DNA of 64,000 nt. Origin: Lyngbya sp. PCC 8106. GTDB lineage: Bacteria > Cyanobacteriota > Cyanobacteriia > Cyanobacteriales > Microcoleaceae. The notes beneath the pieces are model-generated. The model made no database searches. It was given only the letters and a program-made list of their open reading frames with translations, and was not told the origin of the DNA. The position numbers and the translations under genes are program-made. The first letter of the stretch is position 1. Every line of letters begins with the position of its first letter. The stretch is taken from contig NZ_AAVU01000005.1 of assembly GCF_000169095.1 (NCBI RefSeq), positions 124,001 through 188,000 of the forward strand, given 5' to 3'. Below are positions 7,930 through 16,007 of the stretch, in pieces.

Positions 7930-8868
7930 TTAAAAAGCAGCTAAATGAATGATTGCATCGCCTTGATTGACTAAAGGATTTTGTTGAGTACAAATCACCA
8001 ACCCATTAATTGGAGCGCGTATCCGAACACTCGCATCTCCAAACGCATCAGAGATTACCCCTAGAATTTGTTTTTCGTAGACTCTTTCCCCGAGTTTAAC
8101 ACTCAAGAGTAAAATTCCACTGCTAGAAGCCCGTATCCATCGAGTCTTGCGGATTTCCACCGGCGCCTTTGGTCGAGAATGAACTTTCGGTTCGTACATT
8201 CCCAAAGCAGTCATCACCCGCAACACCCCTTCTACCCCAACCCCAATCGCATGAGGATCGAAGCGTAACGCCTCTCCCGCCTCGTAGAGTAACACCGGAA
8301 TTCCCTGTTGAGTCGCAGCTTGTCGCAGAGAACCATCACGGGTTTGAGAGTGAATAATCACAGGCGCACCAAAAGCTTTAGCACATTCGTAGGTTTGGGG
8401 ATCATCAAGGTTGGCGCGAATTTGAGGTAAATTATTGCGATGATCAGAAGCTGTATGTAAATCAATACCATGGGTACAACGGTTAACAATTTCTTCCATA
8501 AATAACAATGCTAACCGTCCTCCCAAAGATCCCCGTTTAGAACCTGGAAAAGATCGATTGAGATCACGACGATCCGGAAGATACCGAGATTGATCGATAA
8601 ACCCAAATACATTTACAATGGGAACTGCGATCACTGTTCCTCGCAATTCTTGCGGCGAAATTTGTTGGAGAACTCGGTGAATAATTTCCACGCCATTGAG
8701 TTCATCCCCATGAATTGCAGCACTTAACCAGAGTCGCGGCCCCTTAGTCACACCGTTAATCACAACGACAGGTAACGACAACATTGTTTGTGTAGGTAGA
8801 CGAGCGACTGGAATTTCAATGCGTCGTTTGTGTGCAGGGGGAACGGAAAATCCGCCAATTTCTATCAT
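7930..8868 (-). CDS. Succinylglutamate desuccinylase/aspartoacylase family protein
   Basis: A 312-residue zinc-dependent carboxypeptidase-like hydrolase (AstE/AspA superfamily). The metal-binding HGDE lies in SAAIHGDELNG near residue 54, and the third ligand His is in GIDLHTASDHRNN near 139; a catalytic Glu lies in YEAGEA. The C-terminal 70 residues (SGILLLSVKLGERV, GDAIIHLAAF) form the beta-barrel, biotinyl-like domain typical of the larger members. The family cleaves N-acyl amino acids, but no arginine-succinyltransferase genes are near, so the substrate is not known. The ATG at 8866-8868 is preferred; a TTG three codons upstream (8877) is an alternative. It appears to lead an operon with the ferredoxin-like gene. 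Confidence 0.85.
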   Translation of the reverse strand: MIEIGGFSVPPAHKRRIEIPVARLPTQTMLSLPVVVINGVTKGPRLWLSAAIHGDELNGVEIIHRVLQQISPQELRGTVIAVPIVNVFGFIDQSRYLPDRRDLNRSFPGSKRGSLGGRLALLFMEEIVNRCTHGIDLHTASDHRNNLPQIRANLDDPQTYECAKAFGAPVIIHSQTRDGSLRQAATQQGIPVLLYEAGEALRFDPHAIGVGVEGVLRVMTALGMYEPKVHSRPKAPVEIRKTRWIRASSSGILLLSVKLGERVYEKQILGVISDAFGDASVRIRAPINGLVICTQQNPLVNQGDAIIHLAAF

Positions 8869-9006
8869 GCTGGTCAATTCACTATAAAATTAGATCGTAA
8901 CGCCGAATTGATCGGGTAGAATAATCCGAGCAACGACACGCAAGGTTTTCTTCATGGTTTGTCGAGAGGGGAAAAGGCTTTTAAAATCAAAGGTTTTATT
9001 CGTTTT

Positions 9007-9630
9007 TTAGTTTAAATGACTTAAGAGTTCAGAGGCGACTCGACGATAATCAGAAGCGGCTTCACGGGCGTTGTTGCTTTTGGCTTGGGTAATGGGTACA
9101 CCGTCGAGGGGACAGCGTTCGTGGGCTTTGTAGGAACGAATGAAATTTCTAAACACTGGAATTCCGGTTTCTTGCAAGGATTTTTGGGCTTCGAGTGCAT
9201 CCCCCAAACTCCGAGGATCGACTTTCGTGAGGAGAACCCGATAAGCGACTTTTGCCGGAGCGATAGTGTGTCTAACGGTTTCAATTAAAGCCACTAAATC
9301 CATAGGTGCGGCTTGACTCGGGAGAACTAGAAAATCCGCAATGGCGATCGCTGTTAGTAGAGAACTTGATTGTAAAGCAGGTGGGGTATCGATCACAACT
9401 AAGTCAACGTTTTTGATTTGTTTGAGTTGTTGTAACAGTGGAGGACGGGTTTCACAAGATAACTCGAAAGGCATTTCACCCCGCTTAACCCACCAGCCCG
9501 CCGAATTTTGCGGATCAGCATCGACTAATAGCGTTGAGAAGCGTTTGGAAAGGATTGCGGCTAAGTTGACTGCGGTTGTCGTTTTACCCACGCCACCTTT
9601 GCCGTTGGTAATAACAAGAATTTTGGGCAT
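9007..9630 (-). CDS. ParA family ATPase, orphan
   Basis: This 207-residue MinD/ParA-type ATPase has the deviant Walker A NGKGGVGKTTTA (signature Lys11 and Lys16), switch I/Walker A' LLVDADPQNSAGWW, and Walker B LVVIDTPPAL. It is short, lacks an N-terminal HTH, and has no parB or visible centromere sites beside it, so chromosome or plasmid partition is not indicated. Orphan proteins of this size often position other cellular cargo, or act within mobile elements; which applies here is unknown. The ATG at 9628-9630 has no obvious Shine-Dalgarno site. The upstream 300 bp hold two hairpins, at 9676-9692 and 9710-9730. Confidence 0.88.
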   Translation of the reverse strand: MPKILVITNGKGGVGKTTTAVNLAAILSKRFSTLLVDADPQNSAGWWVKRGEMPFELSCETRPPLLQQLKQIKNVDLVVIDTPPALQSSSLLTAIAIADFLVLPSQAAPMDLVALIETVRHTIAPAKVAYRVLLTKVDPRSLGDALEAQKSLQETGIPVFRNFIRSYKAHERCPLDGVPITQAKSNNAREAASDYRRVASELLSHLN

Positions 9631-9675
9631 AGTCTGTTTAGAAGGTGGAGAAAAAGGAGACTCTTAATTTTTAGG

Positions 9676-9730
9676 TTCTCCGAAAAGGAGAAAAGGGAGT
9701 CACAGATTACTCCGCCGTAAAACGACGGAG
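9676..9730. repeat. Two hairpins upstream of parA, one like an IS605-type right end
   Basis: TTCTCC-GAAAA-GGAGAA occupies 9676-9692. CTCCGCCGT-AAA-ACGACGGAG occupies 9710-9730, with one mismatch. The second closely matches the hairpin of tnpB element 2's right end at 59913-59932 (CTCCGTCGTAAACAACGGAG). It may be an orphan end of an IS200/IS605-type element or simply a leader hairpin of parA. Confidence 0.45.
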
Positions 9731-9952
9731 CCTGCTGTGACCGTTGGTCAACCTCTGAACAGACTTTAGTATATAGTAAACTTCTCCTATTAACCCTTGT
9801 CGCTCTCAATTATTAACTTAAATCATCTCTGAGGATTATTTTTTTTAGATAAACTCCCAAAGAAATCTCTAAATGAAGCCTTCGGGAGTTAGAGGTTTGA
9901 GGAGAGTTAAAGTGATTTATTCGACACTTACCCTTTCTCCAATTTGGTTATT

Positions 9953-10153
9953 TTAAAACCGTTTGCGAGAGTTCCGCATACGTCGGCGTTCCCGATGTCT
10001 CGCGATTTCTTTCCGCTTTTGTTTTTGAGCCAGTGTTTCAAAGTGACGGTTCTTTTTCATGTCTGCAAAAATACCTGCCCGAGAGACTTTTTGCTTGAAC
10101 CGACGCAAAGCTGATTCTAGTTGCTCACTTTCACCGACGATAACTTGAGCCAT
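9953..10153 (-). CDS. rpsU: 30S ribosomal protein S21
   Basis: This protein of 66 residues is very basic, with the S21 pattern ESEQLESALRRFKQKVSRAGI followed by an Arg/Lys-rich helix ending MRNSRKRF. S21 binds the small subunit near the anti-Shine-Dalgarno region and helps initiation. CAGGAGAGGAGAT upstream of the ATG is a strong ribosome-binding site. It lies 124 bp downstream of an RRM protein gene on the same strand, an arrangement known from the cold-regulated rbpA1-rpsU pair of Anabaena. A hairpin at 10222-10239 sits between the two and could set their expression ratio. Confidence 0.95.
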   Translation of the reverse strand: MAQVIVGESEQLESALRRFKQKVSRAGIFADMKKNRHFETLAQKQKRKEIARHRERRRMRNSRKRF

Positions 10154-10221
10154 TCGATCTCCTCTCCTGTAAATTTTTGCCGATCTTGCTCAACAGATCG
10201 CCTTTCATTCGACAGCAGCAA

Positions 10222-10239
10222 GACGGGTTTTATCCCGTC
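10222..10239 (-). terminator. Hairpin between rbp and rpsU
   Basis: A perfect 6-bp stem, GACGGG/CCCGTC, with a 6-nt A-rich loop on the minus strand, lies 38 bp after the rbp stop. It is followed by TTGCTG, not a U-run. It may be a partial terminator or a 3'-protective element. Confidence 0.45.
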
Positions 10240-10277
10240 GCATACTGTCTAAATTTGATCTCCGTCAATCTCGGAAC

Positions 10278-10580
10278 TTAATAGCGGTTAGAGAAACGAT
10301 CTCCTCTACCTCCTTGACCAAAGGAGGAACCTCGATCTTCGCGAGGTCTTGCTTTATTAACTTTGAGGTCACGTCCCATCCATTCCGCGCCATCGAGCTT
10401 CTCAATCGCTGCTTGCTCTTGGGTATCCGCATCCATTTCGACGAACGCAAAGCCCCGAGGACGACCTGTTTCGCGATCCGTGGGGATGCTCACTTGCTTA
10501 ACAGTGCCATATTCAGCAAATACCGATCTTAAATCTTCTTCAGTTACCTGGTAAGAAAGATTACCTACATAAACGGACAT
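10278..10580 (-). CDS. RRM-type RNA-binding protein (Rbp)
   Basis: This is a 100-residue single-RRM protein of the cyanobacterial cold-inducible Rbp family. RNP2 is VYVGNL (residues 3-8) and RNP1 is RGFAFVEM (42-49). The C-terminus is a short Arg/Gly-rich tail (EDRGSSFGQGGRGDRFSNRY). These proteins bind single-stranded RNA and act as cold-stress RNA chaperones or in mRNA localisation. The ATG at 10578-10580 is preceded by GGGAGGTCAATTGT, a good Shine-Dalgarno; a frame extending upstream to 10643 is not family-like. It is followed by rpsU. A sigma70-type promoter lies at 10711-10738, giving a leader of about 120 nt, in keeping with the long leaders of cold-regulated rbp genes. Confidence 0.93.
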   Translation of the reverse strand: MSVYVGNLSYQVTEEDLRSVFAEYGTVKQVSIPTDRETGRPRGFAFVEMDADTQEQAAIEKLDGAEWMGRDLKVNKARPREDRGSSFGQGGRGDRFSNRY

Positions 10581-10710
10581 ACAATTGACCTCCCAAATCG
10601 GATGAATGTAGAGACAGAGATTTCGGAAGGTGAGCAATGCCAAGTAAAACAGAACGAAACTGTCAGCACTGAAAGCAACAACTGCAACCGATATCCAATT
10701 CTCAGTCTTA

Positions 10711-10738
10711 ATTGTAGCACGGCTTGTTTAGTCATCAA
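10711..10738 (-). promoter_or_regulatory. Probable promoter of rbp-rpsU
   Basis: On the minus strand, TTGATG (10733-10738) is followed by 16 bp and TACAAT (10711-10716). It predicts a start near 10704 and a leader of about 120 nt. Of the rest of the 471 bp before the next gene (10739-11051) I can assign nothing. Confidence 0.45.
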
Positions 10739-11051
10739 TGCTGTTCCTACAAAACTGAGTGAAGGTGATTTACGGTGACTGTCACATCTGTCCTCTTTTG
10801 ATAGCACTACCCATGAACATTAGGACACAGTTCAAATCTATCTTGATCTTGATGTTCTCTATCTAAACTGATTAACTTTGCAAAGTTATACCAATTCTTG
10901 ATACCGTTGTACTTAATATAGACTGGGTTAGATTATCCTATTTAGTTCAAGAAACGATCCTGTACCAGTTATAATCCATCCCTTTAAATGAGAAAATCGG
11001 TTCTCCTTTGAATTTTAGTTTTCTGAACTCAATCTATATCTTTCTGAACTT

Positions 11052-11654
11052 TTACAATATCCGTTTCAAGTCTAAAATAAACCCCGGTAAAACATCCTCA
11101 CCCGAAAGATGAGTTGGATTAACTAAAACTTCGATATTCCGATCTTTTCGATAAATTTCTACCTGTTTATTTTGCGGATCAATTAACCATCCAAGTTGAG
11201 CGCCATTATCCATATATTCCCGCAGTTTGGCTTGAAGTTTGGAAAGACGATCCGATTCAGACCGTAATTCTACAACAAAGTCAGGACAGAGGGGAACAAA
11301 ACCTTTTTGTTGTTTTTCGGTTAACATTTCCCAACGGTTTCGACTCACCCAAGACATATCCGGAGAACGATTAGCACCGTTCGGAAGTCTAAATCCTGTC
11401 GAAGAATCGAAAGCTTCTCCTAACTCTTGATGTTCTTCATACCAGCGAGCAAGTTGTCCAATAATACTAAAGTTCCGCTTACCTGATTCGCCACCCGTGG
11501 GAGGATTCACAATTAACTCTCCAAGTGAGGTTCGTTCTAGTCTTAAATCCCGGTTAGTCATGGCGATCGCTTCAAACTGTTCTGGGGTGACATGGAGAAC
11601 GATTTCACGAGGTATTTCTAAAGATAGAGTTTCTGATTCAAATGATATGTGCAT
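11052..11654 (-). CDS. Uma2 family (DUF820) putative endonuclease
   Basis: This 200-residue protein belongs to the PD-(D/E)XK-fold Uma2/DUF820 family, which is greatly expanded in cyanobacteria. The fold's acidic residues are seen in RSPDMSWVSR and in CPDFVVELRSESDRL (D-x-x-V-E-L), followed by the conserved GAQLGWLIDPQNKQVEIYR. Function is not established: a nuclease of mobile-element type is the usual guess. I start it at the ATG 11652-11654, about 10 nt after a GGTGGAG ribosome-binding site; a TTG two codons upstream is less likely. It is a single gene with intergenic space on both sides. Confidence 0.88.
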   Translation of the reverse strand: MHISFESETLSLEIPREIVLHVTPEQFEAIAMTNRDLRLERTSLGELIVNPPTGGESGKRNFSIIGQLARWYEEHQELGEAFDSSTGFRLPNGANRSPDMSWVSRNRWEMLTEKQQKGFVPLCPDFVVELRSESDRLSKLQAKLREYMDNGAQLGWLIDPQNKQVEIYRKDRNIEVLVNPTHLSGEDVLPGFILDLKRIL

Positions 11655-11797
11655 GAGCAATCATCTCCACCTAAAATTTGAGTAAGTCAGCCTTGAACTC
11701 AATTATGAATGTAGAATGATCAATCCTGAAAAGAACTCCCGAATCGGAAAACAAAAATCTCTATCTTCTAAGAATCAATCTTTTGATCATTCATAAT

Positions 11798-12439
11798 TTA
11801 TAATTCTGTTCCTTGTCCGATATACTTTAACTTCCATAAACAACCGGAGATAAAGTTGGTAAAAACATGAGCTACAATCGGAACAAATACATTCCCTGTG
11901 ATGATCGCACTATATCCCAAAATCAATCCAACCACGGTTGCCCAAATTACATAAGGCCATTGTTGAGAACCGCTAAAATGCAACACCCCAAAACAAACAC
12001 TAGAAATCACTAACCCCATCGGAGTAAAGCCAAATGCAGCTAAAATCACACCTCGAAAAAGCAATTCCTCACTTAAACCCGGTAACAATCCTAACCACAA
12101 CAAATCCGGCCACAATAGCGGAGTCAGTACCAACTTCAAATATAAATCAGCACTGCGACTATAAGCTGGCCAAAGGCGATAAATGACCGAACTAGCAAGA
12201 GTAATAGCGATCCCAATGGTCAAACCCCAAAAGAGATCAAGAGGGGTAAAATGCAGAGGTAACATCTCGATGTTCCCCAAAGAAAGCCACAATTTAGCGA
12301 CAATAAACAGCAACGTCGCTGTTCCCCCCATCGCCACAAGAACTTGGGTGCGCGTTAACGATTCAAACTCGGGATTTTTAGGACTATGTTCTACCACGAT
12401 ATTCCCACAAAATTCAAAAACAAAAGACCAGTCTAACAA
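11798..12439 (-). CDS. CPBP family intramembrane metalloprotease
   Basis: A membrane protein of about 200-213 residues with five to six hydrophobic segments. The CPBP (Rce1/CAAX type II) motifs are present: the glutamate pair and Arg in SEELLFRGV, the FGVLHFSG histidine, and the late VAHVFTNFISG histidine/asparagine. The family includes proteases and prenyl-protein processing enzymes; in cyanobacteria the substrates are mostly unknown. The start is uncertain: the longest frame begins at a TTG (12437-12439) overlapping the stop of the upstream DUF3326 gene by 7 nt, whereas a GTG at 12395-12397 would give a more usual N-terminus (VEHSPKNPEF). Overlap or close spacing suggests coupling with the DUF3326 gene. 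Confidence 0.82.
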   Translation of the reverse strand: MLDWSFVFEFCGNIVVEHSPKNPEFESLTRTQVLVAMGGTATLLFIVAKLWLSLGNIEMLPLHFTPLDLFWGLTIGIAITLASSVIYRLWPAYSRSADLYLKLVLTPLLWPDLLWLGLLPGLSEELLFRGVILAAFGFTPMGLVISSVCFGVLHFSGSQQWPYVIWATVVGLILGYSAIITGNVFVPIVAHVFTNFISGCLWKLKYIGQGTEL

Positions 12440-13518
12440 CTAGAACTCGAATTAATTTTAGCGATCGCCAGCAGGTTTGGACGCAGAGTATTGGGATCAA
12501 TTCCGGCTCTAAAAGCCGCCAAAACCCCTAAAGCTTCCAGATAAGAATTCACCGTGATAGCTTTTATTCCGAGTGATTCTGGAGAAACTTGCATCTGAGT
12601 TTGATTTTCCTCCACTGCAATAATCTGAGTCTGGTGATGACTAAAACTTAGAATAGCACTCCCACCGCAGGCTGTGGCAGGAACAACAACCGCATCGACA
12701 GTATTTCCCCAGATCAGATCCGATGAAAAATGGGAACCCGGAGTCTCGAATGCAGGAGTCACAAACTGCGGCGCCCGACTCAACCCCACCAAAACACAGG
12801 GAAGAAAAGTATACCCTAATTCTTCTGCGGCTGAACGGGGCGATAAATCGGGATCGAGCGGTAAAGTCGATAAAGCCGGAGCATGAGCGCAAGGAATGTT
12901 AAACTGGCGGACAATTAAGTGAGAGATCACGGCTTCTGCTCCCGCTAAAGGATCGACACCTTGGCCATGTCGGTACTGTTCGAGGGCGAGACTTTCTTGA
13001 TCTTCAGGAAATCGAGTCACAACTGCGATCGCATTGGCTTTGGCTTTTTTAATCAAGACTTCGGCGCCGCGTAGCAAGCTACCAGGGTTGCCAATCGTCC
13101 CCCAGGAGGCTCCTGAAGCCGTCGTTCGTAGCTCAACCTCTATTGGGGCATCTGTAACGACATAATCGGTTAAACTTAAACCTAGCGTCGCTCGTGCAGC
13201 ATCAGCTACTTGCAGATGGCGTTGGCGTAACTCGGGTTCAATGGCCTGATCGAGAAGTAACCCCACACGGTTCTGATGAACGGGTTGTAACCCCCAAGAG
13301 CCTTTTGCAAACTGATCGAGTGCATAGCCTTCGACATAAAACACATTTGACAAAGGCCAATAGAGTTGAGCGCCATTGAGAACGTTAGGATGAGTAATCA
13401 GGCGATCGCAAACTTGACTCATCGCCCGCGCTACAGGTAAAGCATCTCCAGCATACCCTCCAATGGCGGCACCGACTCCGGTTGGTACGATTAAAACTAC
13501 AGTGTATGGACGAAACAT
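12433..13518 (-). CDS. DUF3326 domain-containing protein
   Basis: A 361-residue protein matching the DUF3326 family from cyanobacteria and plants. Recognisable landmarks are the N-terminal VVLIVPTGVGAAIGGYAGDALP, then SWGTIGNPGSLLRGAEVLI and the C-terminal VVPATACGGSAIL. There is no signal peptide and no clear membrane segment, so a soluble location is likely. The function is unknown; the glycine-rich opening resembles a nucleotide- or phosphate-binding loop, but no catalytic set can be named. The ATG at 13516-13518 is well placed. It leads a probable two-gene operon with the CPBP protease and is divergent from the PP2C gene, with 120 bp between them. Confidence 0.88.
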   Translation of the reverse strand: MFRPYTVVLIVPTGVGAAIGGYAGDALPVARAMSQVCDRLITHPNVLNGAQLYWPLSNVFYVEGYALDQFAKGSWGLQPVHQNRVGLLLDQAIEPELRQRHLQVADAARATLGLSLTDYVVTDAPIEVELRTTASGASWGTIGNPGSLLRGAEVLIKKAKANAIAVVTRFPEDQESLALEQYRHGQGVDPLAGAEAVISHLIVRQFNIPCAHAPALSTLPLDPDLSPRSAAEELGYTFLPCVLVGLSRAPQFVTPAFETPGSHFSSDLIWGNTVDAVVVPATACGGSAILSFSHHQTQIIAVEENQTQMQVSPESLGIKAITVNSYLEALGVLAAFRAGIDPNTLRPNLLAIAKINSSSSC

Positions 13519-13638
13519 AATTATTTCAATTCCGCAGACAACAACAGCGATTGCTCATTCCTGATAAATTGTGCCTTAGAATGGAAGTTTGTAAGCCCAA
13601 AACCCAAACGCGATTTTATCGCTCTAGGGAATCGAGTT

Positions 13639-15789
13639 ATGCTGGTTTGTCCTCAATGTCTGTTTGAAAATCCGAGTCATCACAAGTTTTGTCAGAAATG
13701 CGGCTATAGTTTAACGCAGCGTGTTTGTGGTGAGTGTGGTTCTACGGTTTCTCTGAGTGTGCTTGATTGTCCTGATTGTGGTACAAGGACAGGTACGGTT
13801 TGGTTGGCGGTTGTTTCTCGCTTACCTGTTGAGTGTGAGCATGATATTCTTGATCGAGTTGAAAATCCTTCCTCTTCACCAGAACGAGATCGACTCGGTG
13901 GCGCGATCGCTGAAATCTCTGAAGAAACTCAGACACAAACTGATAAAATTCAAGCGGCTTGGGTTAAATCTGAGCCAGAACTGACTCCTGATCAGATGGC
14001 ATCTTTGAGTGAAAATGGTGTAGAAATTGATTCGGTGGCTTCTGATCAGATTTGGGGTTCAGAGGCTTTTGATGCAAGTGAAATTCCTGTTTGTGACGCT
14101 CTCGATCCTGATGCAAGTGATGACTCTAATGACTCTGTTGAGTTAAAATCAGATGCCTCTTGTCTTCCGGGCTTAGACAAGGGAATGTATTTAGATGAAA
14201 ATCAGCGATATCAACTGATTGAACCCTTAGAGACGTTGAAACCGGATGAAACGGTAACGGTAGAAGTTCTTGATACTCAGCCGCTTGAGATGTCTCCCTT
14301 AGAAGCCGCCCAACTTAACCTACTGTCGTCATCCGAGAAGATGGATACTTTTGTGATTGCTGCGGCGCAAGCTTATTTTATTTTACAATCTCAGTTTCAA
14401 AACCATTTTCCCAAACTTAAAGATGCGTGGAAATCGGATCTCTACACGGTTGTTCTTCTGGAAAATTACTCTAATTTTCCGATGTTACTCGAAAAGTTTA
14501 AGGATTCACAAACCACACCTCAACAAATTCTTTCTGGGTTTCAACAAATGGCGGATTTATGGGAACCTTTGGAGGAGTTTCAGTGTCGTCAAAGTTTACT
14601 TGAATTAACGAATATTCTGGTTTCTCCGACTTTTCCCCACGAGATTTGTTTACAAAAGTTGTATCGGGATTTTCGAGCGGATACTGTTTCTCTCTCGGAT
14701 TTAGGTAAAGCTTGGAAAACGTTAATCCAACAGTCACAGCGGACTTTGTTTGGTTCTTTGACTCAATTACTTCGAGATCTAAATGAAGGTGAAATTAAAA
14801 CGATTACTCAACTCCAAAATCAGTTAGCAGAGGTTGAACAAGAACTGAATTCTTCTTCGACTGAAACCCCGGTTATTCCTATTTCTTCCCCAACTCGTAT
14901 TCAGGAAGATGTTGATGACGACATCACTGATGTACCCACTGGGGGTAGCGTTGCACCCACGATTCCTCGTCTTAGTCAATTGTTGCATTTAGAGGCAGTT
15001 GGAGCAACTGATATTGGTCGCCGACGTCAACGCAATGAAGATTCGTTTGGGGTACAAACTACAATACACGAACAACAAACGCCTCAAGGACGAGTGGTAG
15101 AAGCCAAAGGATTGTATATTTTGTGTGATGGTATGGGAGGACACGCCAGTGGTGAAGTAGCGAGTCAGTTGGCTGTCGATACACTCAAGCAATATTTTCA
15201 AAGCCAATTGACGGGTGAACTCCCCACCTCGGAGATGATCAAAAATGCGATTATCCAAGCCAATACTACAATTTATGAAGCCAACCAGGAAGCGGTTCGT
15301 TCTGGAGTTGGACGCATGGGGACAACCCTAGTGATGGCAATTGTAGCTGAAAATCAAGTGGCGATCGCTCATGTCGGAGATAGTCGGCTGTATCGTTTAA
15401 CTTCTCGGGGGATTGAACAAATTACGGTTGATCACGAAGTCGGACAACGGGAAATTCAACGGGGAGTGAGTCCAGATGTGGCTTACGCTCGTCCTGATGC
15501 TTACCAACTGACCCAAGCGTTAGGCCCGCGCGATCGCAATTTCGTTAAGCCCGATATCCAGTTTTTGGAAGTACAAGAAGATACTGTCTTTATTTTAGCA
15601 TCGGATGGGTTAACAGACAATGATTTACTCGAAATCTATTATGCTACTCATCTTGATCCTCTACTCAATCCCAAAACCGATCTTGATGCTGGAGTGAATC
15701 AGTTAATTGAGCTAGCAAACGAACACAATGGTCACGATAATATCACGATTATTGCGATTCGGATGTTAGTCTCTCCCAGTCGGAAATAG
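13639..15789 (+). CDS. PP2C-type protein serine/threonine phosphatase with zinc ribbons
   Basis: A 716-residue protein. Residues 1-55 hold two zinc ribbons (CPQCLFENPSHHKFCQKCG, then CGECG and CPDCG). Residues 60-440 are acidic and low-complexity, then helical, with no named domain. The PP2C domain lies at about 455-712 with all metal-binding motifs: RNEDSFG, LCDGMGGHASGEVA, MGTTLV, AHVGDSRLYR, LASDGLTDN and GHDNITIIAI. It should remove phosphate from Ser/Thr residues in a Mn/Mg-dependent way. The N-terminal ribbons probably bind a partner or nucleic acid; that is inference. The start ATG gives MLVCPQC. There is no kinase next to it; PP2C and kinase pairs are often separate in cyanobacteria. 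Confidence 0.92.
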   Translation: MLVCPQCLFENPSHHKFCQKCGYSLTQRVCGECGSTVSLSVLDCPDCGTRTGTVWLAVVSRLPVECEHDILDRVENPSSSPERDRLGGAIAEISEETQTQTDKIQAAWVKSEPELTPDQMASLSENGVEIDSVASDQIWGSEAFDASEIPVCDALDPDASDDSNDSVELKSDASCLPGLDKGMYLDENQRYQLIEPLETLKPDETVTVEVLDTQPLEMSPLEAAQLNLLSSSEKMDTFVIAAAQAYFILQSQFQNHFPKLKDAWKSDLYTVVLLENYSNFPMLLEKFKDSQTTPQQILSGFQQMADLWEPLEEFQCRQSLLELTNILVSPTFPHEICLQKLYRDFRADTVSLSDLGKAWKTLIQQSQRTLFGSLTQLLRDLNEGEIKTITQLQNQLAEVEQELNSSSTETPVIPISSPTRIQEDVDDDITDVPTGGSVAPTIPRLSQLLHLEAVGATDIGRRRQRNEDSFGVQTTIHEQQTPQGRVVEAKGLYILCDGMGGHASGEVASQLAVDTLKQYFQSQLTGELPTSEMIKNAIIQANTTIYEANQEAVRSGVGRMGTTLVMAIVAENQVAIAHVGDSRLYRLTSRGIEQITVDHEVGQREIQRGVSPDVAYARPDAYQLTQALGPRDRNFVKPDIQFLEVQEDTVFILASDGLTDNDLLEIYYATHLDPLLNPKTDLDAGVNQLIELANEHNGHDNITIIAIRMLVSPSRK

Positions 15790-16007
15790 GGGAGATGGGG
15801 AATAGAGAAACAATGATGACAAATGATTGGACTCCCGCAGTTGAGTGACAAGACAAGTCAGATCACTTGATCTCTGCTATCATTGATTCGTAATTTTCTG
15901 TAAAGTTTTAGAGGTCAACTCAAATGGTATGCTCATTAGAGAGGAGCTAGAGACATTCCCCTAGAACGTTTCTACCCCTTTGTACTGAATTCTCTACAAA
16001 AACATCT

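Noticed and set aside
7907..7993. 29-residue upstream extension of the 2Fe-2S protein
   Set aside because: Overlaps the AstE-like gene and is not family-like; the ATG at 7904-7906 gives a standard start.
8890..8955. 21-residue minus-strand frame (MKKTLRVVARIILPDQFGVTI)
   Set aside because: Starts with ATG and looks basic-amphipathic, but has no Shine-Dalgarno site and no family that I recognise; too little to call a gene.
9007..9630. A plasmid or chromosome partition locus around ParA
   Set aside because: There is no parB-like gene and no cluster of centromere repeats nearby; the ATPase stands alone.
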